A stretch of 32,519 nt of DNA from an uncultured Bacteroidia bacterium (GCA_937995505.1 CALKJV010000097.1:1-32519); one strand, 5' to 3'; counted from the first letter of the stretch, positions 7,244-16,240 are shown. Notes: generated by a model from the sequence alone, not told the origin. Numbers and translations are program-made.

Positions 7244-9296
7244 GGAAAGAAGGGGATTTCGGGAGTAAACCCCGCCGTCGGAGAAACTCCCGCTGGGCGG
7301 AGAAGCTGGGAAGTTGCGGCTCTAACTCAGAGCGACGCTTGTAAGTGCCATCAGGCTGCAATACCCATGCGTGTCGCGTGTCTGCCAAAAGGGTTTCTGC
7401 GATTTGGATAGCCTGCTCGGCTACTTTCGGGTCGCGCAGGGGATAGGCTACCTCTACCCTTCGGTCTAAGTTTCTGGGCATCCAGTCTGCACTGCCGGAC
7501 CAGACAAAAGCCTCGTCGCCCCGCCAGAAAATATACAAGCGGCTATGCTCCAAAAAACGCCCAATCAAACTATGCACTCGCACGGTCGGGCTCACGGGGA
7601 GGCCAGGTACCAGGCAGCATATGCCACGAATTACTAAGTCCACAATCACCCCCGCCATAGAAGCTTTGTACAAAGCCCGTATCATCTCTGCATCTACCAT
7701 CGCATTCATCACGAGAAGGATGCGGCTAGGCTGCTCAGGGGTATGGGCCGCTATGCACGCCTCAATCTGCTCAAGAAACATCTCGCGCAAGTTTTCAGGT
7801 GCCACAGCGATGCGCCGCCACTGCTTCTGGCCGGAATTTCCAGTGAGATAGTTGAAAAGCTCAGCTAAGTCTCGCGTAATCTCTGGATCGGAAGTGAGCA
7901 GCCCAATATCGGTGTACATCTGGGCAGTTTTCTCATTGTAGTTTCCTGTGCTGAGGTGGGCATAGAGTCGTAGGGCTGGCCCCTCTCGGCGGACCACTAA
8001 GGTGCCTTTGGTATGGATTTTTAGGCCAAGCATACCATACACGACATTAGCGCCGGCTTTCTCCAGTTCTCTGGCCCAGTAGATGTTTGTCTCCTCATCA
8101 AAGCGCGCTTTTAGCTCAATGAGCACTGTAACTTGCTTTCCTCGGTCTACAGCCTCTCGCAGCGCTTGGACGATGAGAGATCTTTCGCCAGTGGTGCGAT
8201 ATAAGGTCTGTTTGATAGCAAGAACATTAGGGTCTCGAGCTGCTGCCTGCACAAACTCCACCACTGGGGCGAAGCTATCATAAGGATGATGCAAAAGCAC
8301 ATCTCCCGCCCCCAGAGTATCAAATATACTCGCTGTACCCTGTAGTAGGAGTGGGGTGTAGGGAATGAAGGGTCTATCTAAGAGACTAGGCTCATCTACT
8401 TCCTCAATGATATCCCAGAGGCGCTCCAGTCCCAGAAGTCCATCTACTTCGTACACATCCTCTGCCTCAAAGCCCAGCTCATCCATGAGGAAGCGAAGGT
8501 TTTCGGCGGGCATACCTGTTGTTGTCTCAAATCGCACTACATCTCCCAGTCGCCGTTGTCGGAGGCTTTTTTCTACCAGCGCCAAAAGGTCGTCGGCCTC
8601 GGCCTCTGAGATTTCTATGTCTGCGTCGCGCGTAAGACGAAAAAGATACGAGCCTTTCACTCGCCGTCCAGGAAAAAGATCTTCTAAAAAAAGCCCTACC
8701 AGGGACTCTATGGGCACAAACCCATACCGATGGCTAGAATGGATAGGAACAAAGCGAGGCAGCACCTGGGGGATGGGCACCAGCGCCGACCCTTCTCGGA
8801 AAACTACCCACAGAATATACTCTAAACCCCGTAAAGGAGGTACGGGATGTGCCGAGTCAAGCGCTAAAGGCGTCAAAAGCGGAAATACCTTATCTTGGAA
8901 ATATTTGCGTAGGGTGTCGCGGGGTAATCGAGCAAGTCGTCGCCCTTGGTAGATATAGATAGACTCTGCCTCTAGCGCCGGCAAGAAGTGTTCGGAAAAG
9001 ATTTTTTGGGCCCGTTGTACTAGCTGGCGGGCGCGCTCTCGTATCTTCTGCAAAGTCTGGCGGGGCGTAAGCCCATCTGGGCCGCGTTCTCGAACCCCTG
9101 CCCGAATTTGCTCCTTGATCCCCGCTACCCGAATCATAAAGAATTCATCCAGATTGCTGTAAAAGATAGACAAGAAGCGCATCCGGCTGAGCAAAGGATG
9201 CGCTTCGTGGAGGGACTCTTCTAAGACTCGTGCGTTGAATTCCAGCCAGCTTAGCTCTCGGTTGAGAAAGAGTTCAGGCCGGCTTAGGTCTACCAT
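7236..9296 (-). CDS. ppk1: Polyphosphate kinase 1
   Basis: PPK1 reversibly transfers the gamma phosphate of ATP to inorganic polyphosphate and is usually membrane-associated. All domains are present. The N-terminal domain begins FLNRELSWLEFNARVLEE. The head domain follows. The first catalytic PLD-like domain contains LAIKQTLYRT and the autophosphorylated histidine in GLKIHTKGTLVVRRE. The second contains SLIGRFLEHSRLYIF and GSADWMPRNLDRRVE. The length of 686 aa is typical. I chose the ATG at 9296, one nt after the tilS stop; an upstream in-frame ATG at 9320 would add eight residues and overlap tilS by 23 nt. The C-terminus overlaps queE by 8 nt. Nothing suggests loss of function. Confidence 0.96.
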   Translation of the reverse strand: MVDLSRPELFLNRELSWLEFNARVLEESLHEAHPLLSRMRFLSIFYSNLDEFFMIRVAGIKEQIRAGVRERGPDGLTPRQTLQKIRERARQLVQRAQKIFSEHFLPALEAESIYIYQGRRLARLPRDTLRKYFQDKVFPLLTPLALDSAHPVPPLRGLEYILWVVFREGSALVPIPQVLPRFVPIHSSHRYGFVPIESLVGLFLEDLFPGRRVKGSYLFRLTRDADIEISEAEADDLLALVEKSLRQRRLGDVVRFETTTGMPAENLRFLMDELGFEAEDVYEVDGLLGLERLWDIIEEVDEPSLLDRPFIPYTPLLLQGTASIFDTLGAGDVLLHHPYDSFAPVVEFVQAAARDPNVLAIKQTLYRTTGERSLIVQALREAVDRGKQVTVLIELKARFDEETNIYWARELEKAGANVVYGMLGLKIHTKGTLVVRREGPALRLYAHLSTGNYNEKTAQMYTDIGLLTSDPEITRDLAELFNYLTGNSGQKQWRRIAVAPENLREMFLEQIEACIAAHTPEQPSRILLVMNAMVDAEMIRALYKASMAGVIVDLVIRGICCLVPGLPVSPTVRVHSLIGRFLEHSRLYIFWRGDEAFVWSGSADWMPRNLDRRVEVAYPLRDPKVAEQAIQIAETLLADTRHAWVLQPDGTYKRRSELEPQLPSFSAQREFLRRRGLLPKSPSFHD

Positions 9297-9297
9297 G

Positions 9298-10650
9298 TCA
9301 GCCGCAGGTGGACTCTCCATACGCCGCCCGAAGGTAAAAAATTTCTGTATCGGGGACTTGGGGGGCCAGCCCTACGCTGGGGCGATAGTAGGCTGCGCCA
9401 ATCAAAGTTCCATCCGCTGCTTCTACCACGAAAGCATGCTGCCGAGCAAACCCGTACAATCCCACTTCCAGCCAGACATCGCTTAAGCGCTTGTGGTGTC
9501 CTTGTAAGCCAGCTGGGGCCATCCGATCGCCGGGCTTCCAACGCCGCAGTCGCAACGGAAAGGAAAGCTTAGACTTCTGCCACCAAAGCTCTCCCTTGGG
9601 CGGCCGCACTGGCATTGTCTCGGCGAGCCGGGTCGTACCTACCTCAATCTTCCAGAAACCCCACTGGTATTGGTTCTCTGAGGCGCTGATATACAAGTCG
9701 GGCCAGGCAGGGGTCCAGAGCGCAGCTTTGCCTACCTGCAACCCTCGGGGCACTCGCACAAACCGCAATCCCTTGAAGGTGCAAGCTGCGCCGACCTGGC
9801 CTTTTTGCCGGAGCCGCCACACTTGCTGAGCCTCACGCAGAGAAAGACCCCACCGCTCCCACACAACTGCATAAAACGCATCCCAAGCCCAAGCCCCTTT
9901 CATTTCTACTCCATAGGGCTGCGCCGTGAGGCCTCGGAGAGCCTGGCGCCTATACAGGCCATGCAGCCTTCGCCATTGCAGGCGATACAGCTTCCACCGC
10001 TGCCGCCATAAGATGGCTAAGGAGGGATTTAAGCGCTGGAGGTGCGGCAAGATCCACCACCGCACCTGGTTGCGTAAATACACCGGGGTATAGTTGCTTG
10101 TGTCCAGGCAGAAGGTCTCCCCACAGGCCCGCACGAAATCCATGACAGATTGTCGACTCACCCCTAGCAGGGGCCGCAACCATACCCCCCTCCGATAGGG
10201 AATACCCTGTAAGGTCTGAGGAGCCGCACTGCGCACGAAGCGATACAGAAGAGTTTCTAATAGGTCCTCTTGGGTATGGGCGGTCGCAGCCCAGCGAAAC
10301 CCTTTTTCCCTTAGGAGGCGCTCTATCCAGTTATACCGCAGTGCACGCGCCTGAGCCTGTTTACTCTGATGGCTTTGCCACTCCTCGGGCCGTACTACAT
10401 ACAGATGCAGAGACCATCCGCGCCGCTGGGCAAAAAGCTGTACCCACTCTTGCTCTACTTGGGATGCCGATCCCCGCAGCTGGTAATTCACATGCGCCAG
10501 CTCAATCTTATACCCGAGTTCTGCAAGGATTAAGCTCAGCCCTACCGAGTCTGGCCCTCCACTAAAAGCTACGAGGAAAGTATCACCTGCAGCAGCATAC
10601 TTCTCAAGTGGTTGAGCAACTGCGCGCAACAGTCGCTCAGGATTGCCCAT
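9298..10650 (-). CDS. tilS: tRNA(Ile)-lysidine synthetase
   Basis: TilS attaches lysine to C34 of the minor tRNA-Ile(CAU) so that it reads AUA; the reaction uses ATP. The PP-loop motif SGGPDS is at residues 30-35 (FLVAFSGGPDSVGL). It is followed by family segments AHVNYQLRGSAS, ATAHTQEDLLETLLYRF and GIPYRRGVWLRPLLGVSR. The C-terminal substrate-binding part contains RRWKPGDRMAP and HKRLSDVWLE, which are also characteristic. The 450-aa length is normal. It begins 5 nt after the ssb stop, with AAAAGG just before the ATG, and is followed with 1-nt spacing by ppk1. The enzyme is normally essential. Confidence 0.95.
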   Translation of the reverse strand: MGNPERLLRAVAQPLEKYAAAGDTFLVAFSGGPDSVGLSLILAELGYKIELAHVNYQLRGSASQVEQEWVQLFAQRRGWSLHLYVVRPEEWQSHQSKQAQARALRYNWIERLLREKGFRWAATAHTQEDLLETLLYRFVRSAAPQTLQGIPYRRGVWLRPLLGVSRQSVMDFVRACGETFCLDTSNYTPVYLRNQVRWWILPHLQRLNPSLAILWRQRWKLYRLQWRRLHGLYRRQALRGLTAQPYGVEMKGAWAWDAFYAVVWERWGLSLREAQQVWRLRQKGQVGAACTFKGLRFVRVPRGLQVGKAALWTPAWPDLYISASENQYQWGFWKIEVGTTRLAETMPVRPPKGELWWQKSKLSFPLRLRRWKPGDRMAPAGLQGHHKRLSDVWLEVGLYGFARQHAFVVEAADGTLIGAAYYRPSVGLAPQVPDTEIFYLRAAYGESTCG

Positions 10651-10655
10651 CCTTT

Positions 10656-11078
10656 TCAGAAGGGCAGGTCCCCTTCGTTAGAGAGGTCAGGCGGTATAGG
10701 TTCTTCTTCGGAAGCAGGGAGAGACTTAGCTTCTGTGGGTTCTTCACTAGACGAGTCGGTAGAGGCGTAAGTCAGCACCCGAATATTATTCACACGGCAC
10801 TCAAAGCTCACTCCCGGTGTATTATCCTGCCGAGTATAGAGGCGGACAGAGGGAGTACCTTCTACCAATACTGTGGCTCCCTTCTTGAGGAACTTGAGGA
10901 CTTCGGTGCTATCCCCGGGATTGCGCCAATAAGTACATTCTACCCAGAGGGTACGCTCTTCGCCTCCAGATACTCGCTGCGTATGCGGGACAGAGAAGCG
11001 GATGATTTGGCCATTAGTTACGGAGCGTAGCTCAGCGTCTCGTCCTAAGCGCCCGGCCAAAATGAGTTTTGCGTACAT
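10656..11078 (-). CDS. ssb: Single-stranded DNA-binding protein
   Basis: SSB coats single-stranded DNA in replication, recombination and repair. The 140-aa protein has the OB-fold core (AKLILAGRLGRDAELRSV, GQIIRFSVPHTQR, TLWVECTYWR, FLKKGATVLVEGTPSVRLY, FECRVNNIRVL). An acidic, Pro/Ser-rich tail ends in GDLPF, the conserved tip that docks partner proteins. A TATATTTG promoter box lies 7 nt before the ATG. It lies directly downstream of the M23 peptidase gene and upstream of tilS. The two RecFOR-pathway proteins seen here, SSB and RecO, are in different operons. Bacteroidota often carry more than one ssb, so this may not be the only copy. Confidence 0.95.
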   Translation of the reverse strand: MYAKLILAGRLGRDAELRSVTNGQIIRFSVPHTQRVSGGEERTLWVECTYWRNPGDSTEVLKFLKKGATVLVEGTPSVRLYTRQDNTPGVSFECRVNNIRVLTYASTDSSSEEPTEAKSLPASEEEPIPPDLSNEGDLPF

Positions 11079-11079
11079 A

Positions 11080-11931
11080 TCAAGGCAAATATAGGTATTT
11101 TTCGGGATTGACTTTCATCCCGAACTCCATGACTTCATAGTGGAGGTGAGGAGCTATGGAATAGCCTGTAGAGCCCACATAGCCGATGATTTGGCCGCGC
11201 TTGACTTTTTGCCCTTCGGTTACAGCCAATCGAGAGAGGTGGGCGTACTTAGTAACTAGGCCATTCGTGTGATCTACTTCTACTTGAAGTCCGTAGCCCC
11301 CTCCATCCCATCCCGCGAAGCGCACCCGGCCGTCAGCCGTAACCCGCACAGGCGCTCCATAAGGAGCAGAGAAATCCAATCCCGTATGCATTTGCCAGGC
11401 CCCATGGAAAGGGTCTCGCCGCATGCCAAAATGGCTCACGATGGGGCCACTAATTGGCGCTATACAAGGCACATACGCTACATGAGTAAGCTGCTCTGAG
11501 ATACGAGCCTGAAGGATGCCGTATTCTGACAAGAGTAGCCGGGATTGGTAGAGCATGCGTTCCATGGATCGCACTGGGGCCCCCCCCATCCCCCCTTCCC
11601 ATACTTCGGTCGGCAAGGGAGGCAGGCCTGCAATAGGGCGGTAGAGCCGCTGCATCCGCTGGTGCAGCTGTTGCATTTGCACCTGATAGCGGATCAGCTG
11701 TCGCTCCAGTAAGTGCTTTTCCTGAAGCAAGGCCTGCCGCTGCCGTTCGGCGATACGGGTATAAAATCTCTCCCAGTGGCTATTCGTAAGGCCCAGAAGA
11801 AGTAGACCTCCTACAATCCCCCAAATCGTTTTTCTGCGCAGCGTGCGCCACACATCTGCTGCCCGCAAGGGGGCAGGCTGGTAAGTAAGGGTTCTTTCAT
11901 CCCATTCAAAGCGATTAAGTAGCATGCCCAT
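11080..11931 (-). CDS. M23-family (LytM) membrane-anchored peptidoglycan endopeptidase
   Basis: This is a zinc metallopeptidase expected to cut peptide cross-links of peptidoglycan in the periplasm. One transmembrane helix at about 36-50 (IWGIVGGLLLLGL) is followed by a coiled coil at about 55-100. The LytM domain covers about 160-280. Zinc and catalytic residues are all present: H182 and D186 in MHTGLDFSAP, H231 in KYAHLS, and H262-x-H264 in APHLHYEVM, so it should be active. The start is set at 11931 because a good promoter lies just upstream (11949-11981); the longer frame to 12003 would begin before it. A second in-frame ATG at 11925 is also possible. It ends one nt before the ssb ATG. 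Bacteroidota usually have several such proteins, so no specific name is given. Confidence 0.92.
   Translation of the reverse strand: MGMLLNRFEWDERTLTYQPAPLRAADVWRTLRRKTIWGIVGGLLLLGLTNSHWERFYTRIAERQRQALLQEKHLLERQLIRYQVQMQQLHQRMQRLYRPIAGLPPLPTEVWEGGMGGAPVRSMERMLYQSRLLLSEYGILQARISEQLTHVAYVPCIAPISGPIVSHFGMRRDPFHGAWQMHTGLDFSAPYGAPVRVTADGRVRFAGWDGGGYGLQVEVDHTNGLVTKYAHLSRLAVTEGQKVKRGQIIGYVGSTGYSIAPHLHYEVMEFGMKVNPEKYLYLP
11086..11093 (-). promoter_or_regulatory. Bacteroidota -7 box for ssb (TATATTTG)
   Basis: The minus-strand TATATTTG lies 7 nt before the ssb ATG at 11078 and overlaps the last codons of the upstream M23 peptidase gene. It suggests an internal promoter for ssb-tilS-ppk1. Confidence 0.45.
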
Positions 11932-11948
11932 GCCAGTTTGCGCCGCCG

Positions 11949-11981
11949 CAAAAGTACTAAAAATCTGTGGTAAGACGCAAA
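11949..11981 (-). promoter_or_regulatory. Bacteroidota promoter (TTTG-N21-TACTTTTG) for the M23 peptidase gene
   Basis: On the minus strand TTTG at 11981-11978 is followed after 21 nt by TACTTTTG at 11956-11949, matching both the -33 and -7 elements of the Bacteroidota consensus. The -7 box is 17 nt before the chosen ATG. This is one of the best promoters in the window, placed at the 3' end of the preceding lipoprotein gene. Confidence 0.6.
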
Positions 11982-13141
11982 CGCATGATTCGTTTATTTC
12001 CAAAATCCACTACATACAGAAGCCGTCGGCTGTGTGCGACAGCGGTAGGACGCCGCATTTGGAGAGGGCCACTCCCCCGCCCTCCGAAAGAGACCCTAAC
12101 GGGCCGGCGCTGCCCTGAAGCGGGTGGGGGCAAAATCCCCTCTAATCCCGATAGCGTAAAGACATAGACCGAGTCTAGCTCAGCATCGCATACGATGAGG
12201 TACGGGCGCGCTTCCCCGGTAAAGGCAATTCCCTCTGGCCGGCGAAACCGCCCAGGTGTGGCCAAGAACCCTTCTGCCAAGCTTGTATCCCCTTGGCTCC
12301 AACGACTTTGGACCTCATAAAAGCGACCCTGCTCACCTTCTCGGATTTCCACAGCATGGATGCGTAAGGGAAGGCCCGGCGCCGTAAGCCCTACCCAAAA
12401 GCCCTCTTTCTGCGACACTACGGGCGATTGGGGCGGCCGGGCCTGTACACACAGCCCCCATGCCCCCTGGAAAAAGTCTGTTTGTATCCCCGTGCTGGTC
12501 TGCACCGCAATCGCCTCCTGCCAAGCATCCATTTGATCAAAGAGCAGGACCGCGTCATCCGGCCCCCCAAACTTCAAGGGGTCCTTATCTGGACCTGTAC
12601 GAGTTACATAGTACCTGCCATCCGCCAAAACCGCTATACGGCGAAACCGCACTAGCGTATCTGAGGTGGAGAAGGTAGTCTTGAAGTAAAAAGGATGGAC
12701 CTGGCGGCGCACCACAGTCGCTTCGGAAAGGCCGTACCCTTGACTACCAATAGGTCGTATGCGATAAAGGGCTTCTAAGCGGTAGGTCTGCCCGCCGATG
12801 ACCGTATCTATCGTAGCAGCTGCAAGCAGATCAAGCCTCCTATCCTGAGCAATCGCGTGCACCCTCGGCAGAGCAAAACGTCCTATCACCCGGCCTGCTT
12901 GATCTAAGCACACAATCTGCCCCGCCACCGAGTCGGCTACATAAATAAGCTCATCGTACCCGATGCATATATCTACGGGCCCCTCAAATCCCTCCCAATA
13001 TGGCAAGATAGGTACATACGCGATAAGGGCCGCATCGTAATCGGGTACCTCTATGAAGCTCAGGTCGGTTTTTCGCCCGAAAAAGTCTCCACAGCCTACG
13101 AGGAGGAGCGGGAGAAGGATTCGGAAGGTTCTTTTAGCCAT
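11957..13141 (-). CDS. Lipoprotein with NHL/six-bladed-propeller-like repeats
   Basis: The mature protein should be a lipid-anchored envelope protein. Residues 1-17 are a lipoprotein signal peptide with the lipobox LLVGC. The rest shows repeated blades of the NHL or TolB type: ICIGYDELIYVADSVAGQIVCLDQAGRV near the N-terminus, and GIAFTGEARPYLIVCDAELDSVYVF and AVAHSRRLLYVVDFGNKRIMRL near the C-terminus. Length is 394 aa. I chose the ATG at 13141 because it places the lipobox correctly; a start at 13183 would bury it. It overlaps the end of the PorV-like gene by 46 nt, so the two are probably co-translated. I see no enzymatic motif. A role as surface partner of the adjacent barrel is only an inference. 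Confidence 0.82.
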   Translation of the reverse strand: MAKRTFRILLPLLLVGCGDFFGRKTDLSFIEVPDYDAALIAYVPILPYWEGFEGPVDICIGYDELIYVADSVAGQIVCLDQAGRVIGRFALPRVHAIAQDRRLDLLAAATIDTVIGGQTYRLEALYRIRPIGSQGYGLSEATVVRRQVHPFYFKTTFSTSDTLVRFRRIAVLADGRYYVTRTGPDKDPLKFGGPDDAVLLFDQMDAWQEAIAVQTSTGIQTDFFQGAWGLCVQARPPQSPVVSQKEGFWVGLTAPGLPLRIHAVEIREGEQGRFYEVQSRWSQGDTSLAEGFLATPGRFRRPEGIAFTGEARPYLIVCDAELDSVYVFTLSGLEGILPPPASGQRRPVRVSFGGRGSGPLQMRRPTAVAHSRRLLYVVDFGNKRIMRLRLTTDF

Positions 13142-14094
13142 ATTAGTCCGATACGATGTTGTAATCCTAAGCGGCCGAGCCATTCTGCGGCGTAGTCTAT
13201 GCGCAAGCGCCCTCGGCCCAATCCCCGCATGAGCCCCACCCCTATCGTAGGCACATACTGTTCCACGAGGCCTAGCTTTTGGCCGGCCCGCAGATACAGA
13301 AACTTTCCGTAGCTATACTCAAACCCAAGCCGTAAGCTCTCGGCGTTATCATTGGGGTGGTTGAGTTGGAGAGCGGCTTGCAGATGATGGGCGCCTTTTT
13401 CCCACACTCTTAGAGCCCCTCCAATGGCGAAAAGGGTAGGCGCTGGATAAGAGCTTACAGTCACATCGGGGGCCTGGTTGGCGGAGCTGCGCCGCACCCG
13501 CAAGCGCGAGTTTGGCCCGAAGTTCTGCACAATCACTCCGAAACGGAAATCCCGCACATCCGTCTGATACAAAAACCCTACATCCACTACCCATGTGGTA
13601 GCCTGGAAGAAGTCTAGCTGCTCCCGCACTATCTTGAAGGCTCCCCCAGCCGAAAAGCGGTCACTAAACTCATAAGCATATACAGGGCCAGCTGCCCAAT
13701 AAGTGGCTGAGAAGTATTCGCCAGTTCCCGTAGACTGGTACTCCGTACGGCGCTCTATCGGGCCGCTGGTGAGGAACTGCGCTTGGAGACCGACCCGATG
13801 GCTGCTGCGCCAGGGCAAAACAACACTCGCATACGAGTAGTCCAATCCCGCAATCCAAAAAGTATGGCTAAAAGCGGCTCCACTTCCTGAGATACGAGAC
13901 AGCGCGCCTGGATTCCAATACGCGCCAAAAGGGTCTTCGCGGAGAGCTATTGCCGCCCCCCCTAGGCCTACCGACCTGGGAGAAGGATCTATGCGCAAAA
14001 AGGTAAGGGCAGATACGCCGACCCGCTGCCCACCGAGATTCGGGAGCAGCTGAGCCCAACTGAGCCCCCACAGAAAAGCTATACATGCTCGCAC
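13096..14094 (-). CDS. PorV/PorQ-family outer-membrane barrel (type IX secretion)
   Basis: PorV and PorQ are FadL-like 14-strand barrels; PorV shuttles cargo from the T9SS translocon to the attachment complex. The protein has a signal peptide (residues 1-14, ending SWA) and the family signature after it: RSVGLGGAAIALREDPFGAYWNPGAL. Amphipathic beta strands then run to the end, including FSAGGAFKIVREQLDFF and FLYLRAGQKLGL. At 332 aa it is shorter than PorV (about 390) and nearer PorQ. The start codon is GTG, 15 nt after the bioB stop. It overlaps the downstream lipoprotein gene by 46 nt. The family is clear; the choice among PorV, PorQ and related paralogues is not. Confidence 0.8.
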   Translation of the reverse strand: MRACIAFLWGLSWAQLLPNLGGQRVGVSALTFLRIDPSPRSVGLGGAAIALREDPFGAYWNPGALSRISGSGAAFSHTFWIAGLDYSYASVVLPWRSSHRVGLQAQFLTSGPIERRTEYQSTGTGEYFSATYWAAGPVYAYEFSDRFSAGGAFKIVREQLDFFQATTWVVDVGFLYQTDVRDFRFGVIVQNFGPNSRLRVRRSSANQAPDVTVSSYPAPTLFAIGGALRVWEKGAHHLQAALQLNHPNDNAESLRLGFEYSYGKFLYLRAGQKLGLVEQYVPTIGVGLMRGLGRGRLRIDYAAEWLGRLGLQHRIGLIWLKEPSESFSRSSS

Positions 14095-14109
14095 CAGCGC
14101 AAGTGTATA

Positions 14110-15090
14110 TCAGTTCGGTAAAGTTTCTGCAAAGGCAGGTAGCGGTTCTATGCCCAGGGTAGCGAATAGGGCTTGGTCGTCCGCTAAGTCAGCGTTTGGG
14201 GTTGTAAGGAGCTTCTCACCGAGAAAGAGGGAATTAGCCCCTGCTACAAAGCACAAGGCCTGTTCCACGGGAGAGAGGCGCTCACGCCCGGCCGCCAGGC
14301 GAATCTTACTTTTCGGCATGAGGATGCGCGCCGTAGCGATCGTCCGCACCATTTCCCATACTGTAGGGGGTTCTCTATCCTGCAAAGGGGTTCCTTCTAT
14401 GGGCACTAAGGCATTGATGGGCACGGATTCGGGATGGGGGTTTAGCGTGGCAAGGGTATATAAGAGATCTATTCGGTCTTCTTCTCGCTCCCCAAGTCCC
14501 AGAATCCCCCCTGTACAGAGCGTAAGACCTGCATCCCGCGCAGCCTGTAAAGTATGCAAGCGATCGGCATACGTGCGCGTGGTGATTACCTGATTATAGT
14601 ACGCCTCAGAGGTGTCTAAGTTGTGGTTGTATGCGGTGAGGCCAGCTTCTTTGAGGGCTTGGGCCTGTTGAGGCGTGAGCATGCCAAGGGTAGCGCAGAC
14701 CTCTAGGCCTAATCCCCGTACCGTGCGAACCATCTCCAGCACCCGCTCAAAGTCGCGGTTGTCGCGCACGGCCCGCCAAGCAGCTCCCATGCAGAAACGG
14801 GTTGCTCCTGCGGCTTTGGCTTGCTCAGCTGCCTGTCGCACTTCCTCCACAGACAGCAGCTTATGTACTTGTACCCCTGTCTGATAGCGTACGGACTGCG
14901 CACAGTAGGCACAGTCTTCCGAGCATCCGCCTGTCTTGATAGAGAGAAGGGTACAGGTCTGCACTTGGCCAGGTGTGTGATAGTAGCGGTGCACTGCCGC
15001 AGCCTCCTGGATGAGCGCTAAAAGAGGCCGCCGATAGAGGGTAGCCACCTCCTCTCTTTGCCAGTCGTGCCGCACGGAAAAACTTTCCAT
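14110..15090 (-). CDS. bioB: Biotin synthase (radical SAM)
   Basis: BioB inserts sulfur into dethiobiotin, the last step of biotin synthesis, using S-adenosylmethionine, a 4Fe-4S and a 2Fe-2S cluster. The radical SAM motif is C56-x3-C60-x2-C63 (GGCSEDCAYCAQS). Other family segments are RFCMGAAWR, YNHNLDTSEAYY, CTGGILGLGE and LVPIEGTPL. The 326-aa length is normal. A TAGTTTTG promoter box lies 4 nt before the ATG. It is divergent from lpxK with only 25 nt between the start codons. No other bio gene is in the window. Confidence 0.97.
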   Translation of the reverse strand: MESFSVRHDWQREEVATLYRRPLLALIQEAAAVHRYYHTPGQVQTCTLLSIKTGGCSEDCAYCAQSVRYQTGVQVHKLLSVEEVRQAAEQAKAAGATRFCMGAAWRAVRDNRDFERVLEMVRTVRGLGLEVCATLGMLTPQQAQALKEAGLTAYNHNLDTSEAYYNQVITTRTYADRLHTLQAARDAGLTLCTGGILGLGEREEDRIDLLYTLATLNPHPESVPINALVPIEGTPLQDREPPTVWEMVRTIATARILMPKSKIRLAAGRERLSPVEQALCFVAGANSLFLGEKLLTTPNADLADDQALFATLGIEPLPAFAETLPN

Positions 15091-15094
15091 TGAG

Positions 15095-15102
15095 CAAAAC
15101 TA
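15095..15102 (-). promoter_or_regulatory. Bacteroidota -7 box for bioB (TAGTTTTG)
   Basis: TAGTTTTG on the minus strand lies 4 nt before the bioB ATG, implying a leaderless mRNA. It leaves no room for a biotin riboswitch or leader, and the whole bioB-lpxK intergenic space is 25 nt. A BirA-type operator was not recognised. Confidence 0.45.
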
Positions 15103-15115
15103 CATACTTTGGCTC

Positions 15116-16240
15116 ATGCTAAGGCCCAAAAAACTTTGGGCATCTCTCTGGCGTGGGCTTTTCGCTATGGTAGCATTCCCTGTAGCGCTGCTGTACGGCA
15201 TAGGGATTACCCTGCGGAATTTCCTGTATGACCGACGGTGGCTCCCTGTGCACCGCCTGCCCTGCTACGTAGTGAGCGTGGGCAACCTCTCAGTTGGCGG
15301 TAGCGGAAAAACCCCTTTCACCCTCTACCTCATCCAGTGGCTCCACCAGAAGGGCATAAAAGTAGCTTACCTGAGCCGGGGCTATGGGAGAAAAACTCGG
15401 GGGTTCTTAGAGGTTTCGCTCAATACCTTAGAACCGGCACAGAAGTATGGAGACGAGGCTGTTTTGGCTAAGCTACGCTTTCCTGAAGTGCCCGTAGCCG
15501 TCGCAGAAGATCGCTTCCGGGGCGGATTAGAACTCCTCCAGCGCCACCCCGACCTCCAAATCCTCGTCCTGGATGATGGCTTCCAACATCGCAGCCTGCA
15601 CCGAGACCTGGATATTCTCATCGTGGATGCCTTCCTCCCCCCAAAGCAGGACTGGCTTTTACCCTTTGGCCGGCTGCGAGAACCTCTACGCAGCTATCGG
15701 CGCGCAGATCTTATCATCTTCAACCAGAAAAATACTCCCTCTCGCAAGCTCCGTACAGGCTGGCTGCGCCGAGCAGGTAAGCCGGTCTTACGCTTTCACT
15801 ATGAGGCCCGCGAACTTATCTCGGCTTTCGCCGAGCTACCTAATCTAACCCTGGATAGCCTGCGTTACAAAAATGCCTTCGCTTTTTGCGGCATAGCGAC
15901 TCCCCAGAGCTTCTTAGACACTCTGCGGGCGATGCAGGTGTATGTCTTACACTTAGAAAGTTACCCTGACCATCGAGCTCTCTCTGTACGAGAGGCAGAG
16001 TCCCTCGCTCGCAGGTATCGGAGAGTAAAGCGTCTACGCAACCTACCAGAACTGCTCCTCCTCACTACCGAAAAAGACCTTGCCCGGCTCTACGATAGCC
16101 CCGCCCTCTCTGCGTTTAGTGACTTACCTTTGTACGCCTTACGCATCTACATGCAGCCGGATGAACCAGAGCAAGCACATACCATTCTATCTAACCTTTT
16201 CGCTTCCCTTCTGACCCATGACCACACCCGAAGCATATAG
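15116..16240 (+). CDS. lpxK: Tetraacyldisaccharide 4'-kinase
   Basis: LpxK phosphorylates the lipid A disaccharide precursor at the 4' position at the inner membrane, a late step of lipid A synthesis. The N-terminus is hydrophobic (LFAMVAFPVALLYGIGITLRN). A Walker A P-loop GGSGKT lies at residues 61-66, in VSVGNLSVGGSGKTPF, which is diagnostic. The Walker B region is LVLDDGFQHRSLHRDLDILIVD, also characteristic. The 374-aa length is normal. It overlaps the downstream purine nucleoside phosphorylase by 23 nt. Upstream, TACTTTG at 15105-15111 resembles a -7 box but is one base short. The gene supports a lipopolysaccharide-type outer membrane. Confidence 0.95.
   Translation: MLRPKKLWASLWRGLFAMVAFPVALLYGIGITLRNFLYDRRWLPVHRLPCYVVSVGNLSVGGSGKTPFTLYLIQWLHQKGIKVAYLSRGYGRKTRGFLEVSLNTLEPAQKYGDEAVLAKLRFPEVPVAVAEDRFRGGLELLQRHPDLQILVLDDGFQHRSLHRDLDILIVDAFLPPKQDWLLPFGRLREPLRSYRRADLIIFNQKNTPSRKLRTGWLRRAGKPVLRFHYEARELISAFAELPNLTLDSLRYKNAFAFCGIATPQSFLDTLRAMQVYVLHLESYPDHRALSVREAESLARRYRRVKRLRNLPELLLLTTEKDLARLYDSPALSAFSDLPLYALRIYMQPDEPEQAHTILSNLFASLLTHDHTRSI

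Noticed and set aside
15091..15115. A biotin riboswitch or operator upstream of bioB
   Set aside because: Only 25 nt separate the divergent bioB and lpxK start codons, too little for a leader, and no BirA-like dyad is visible.
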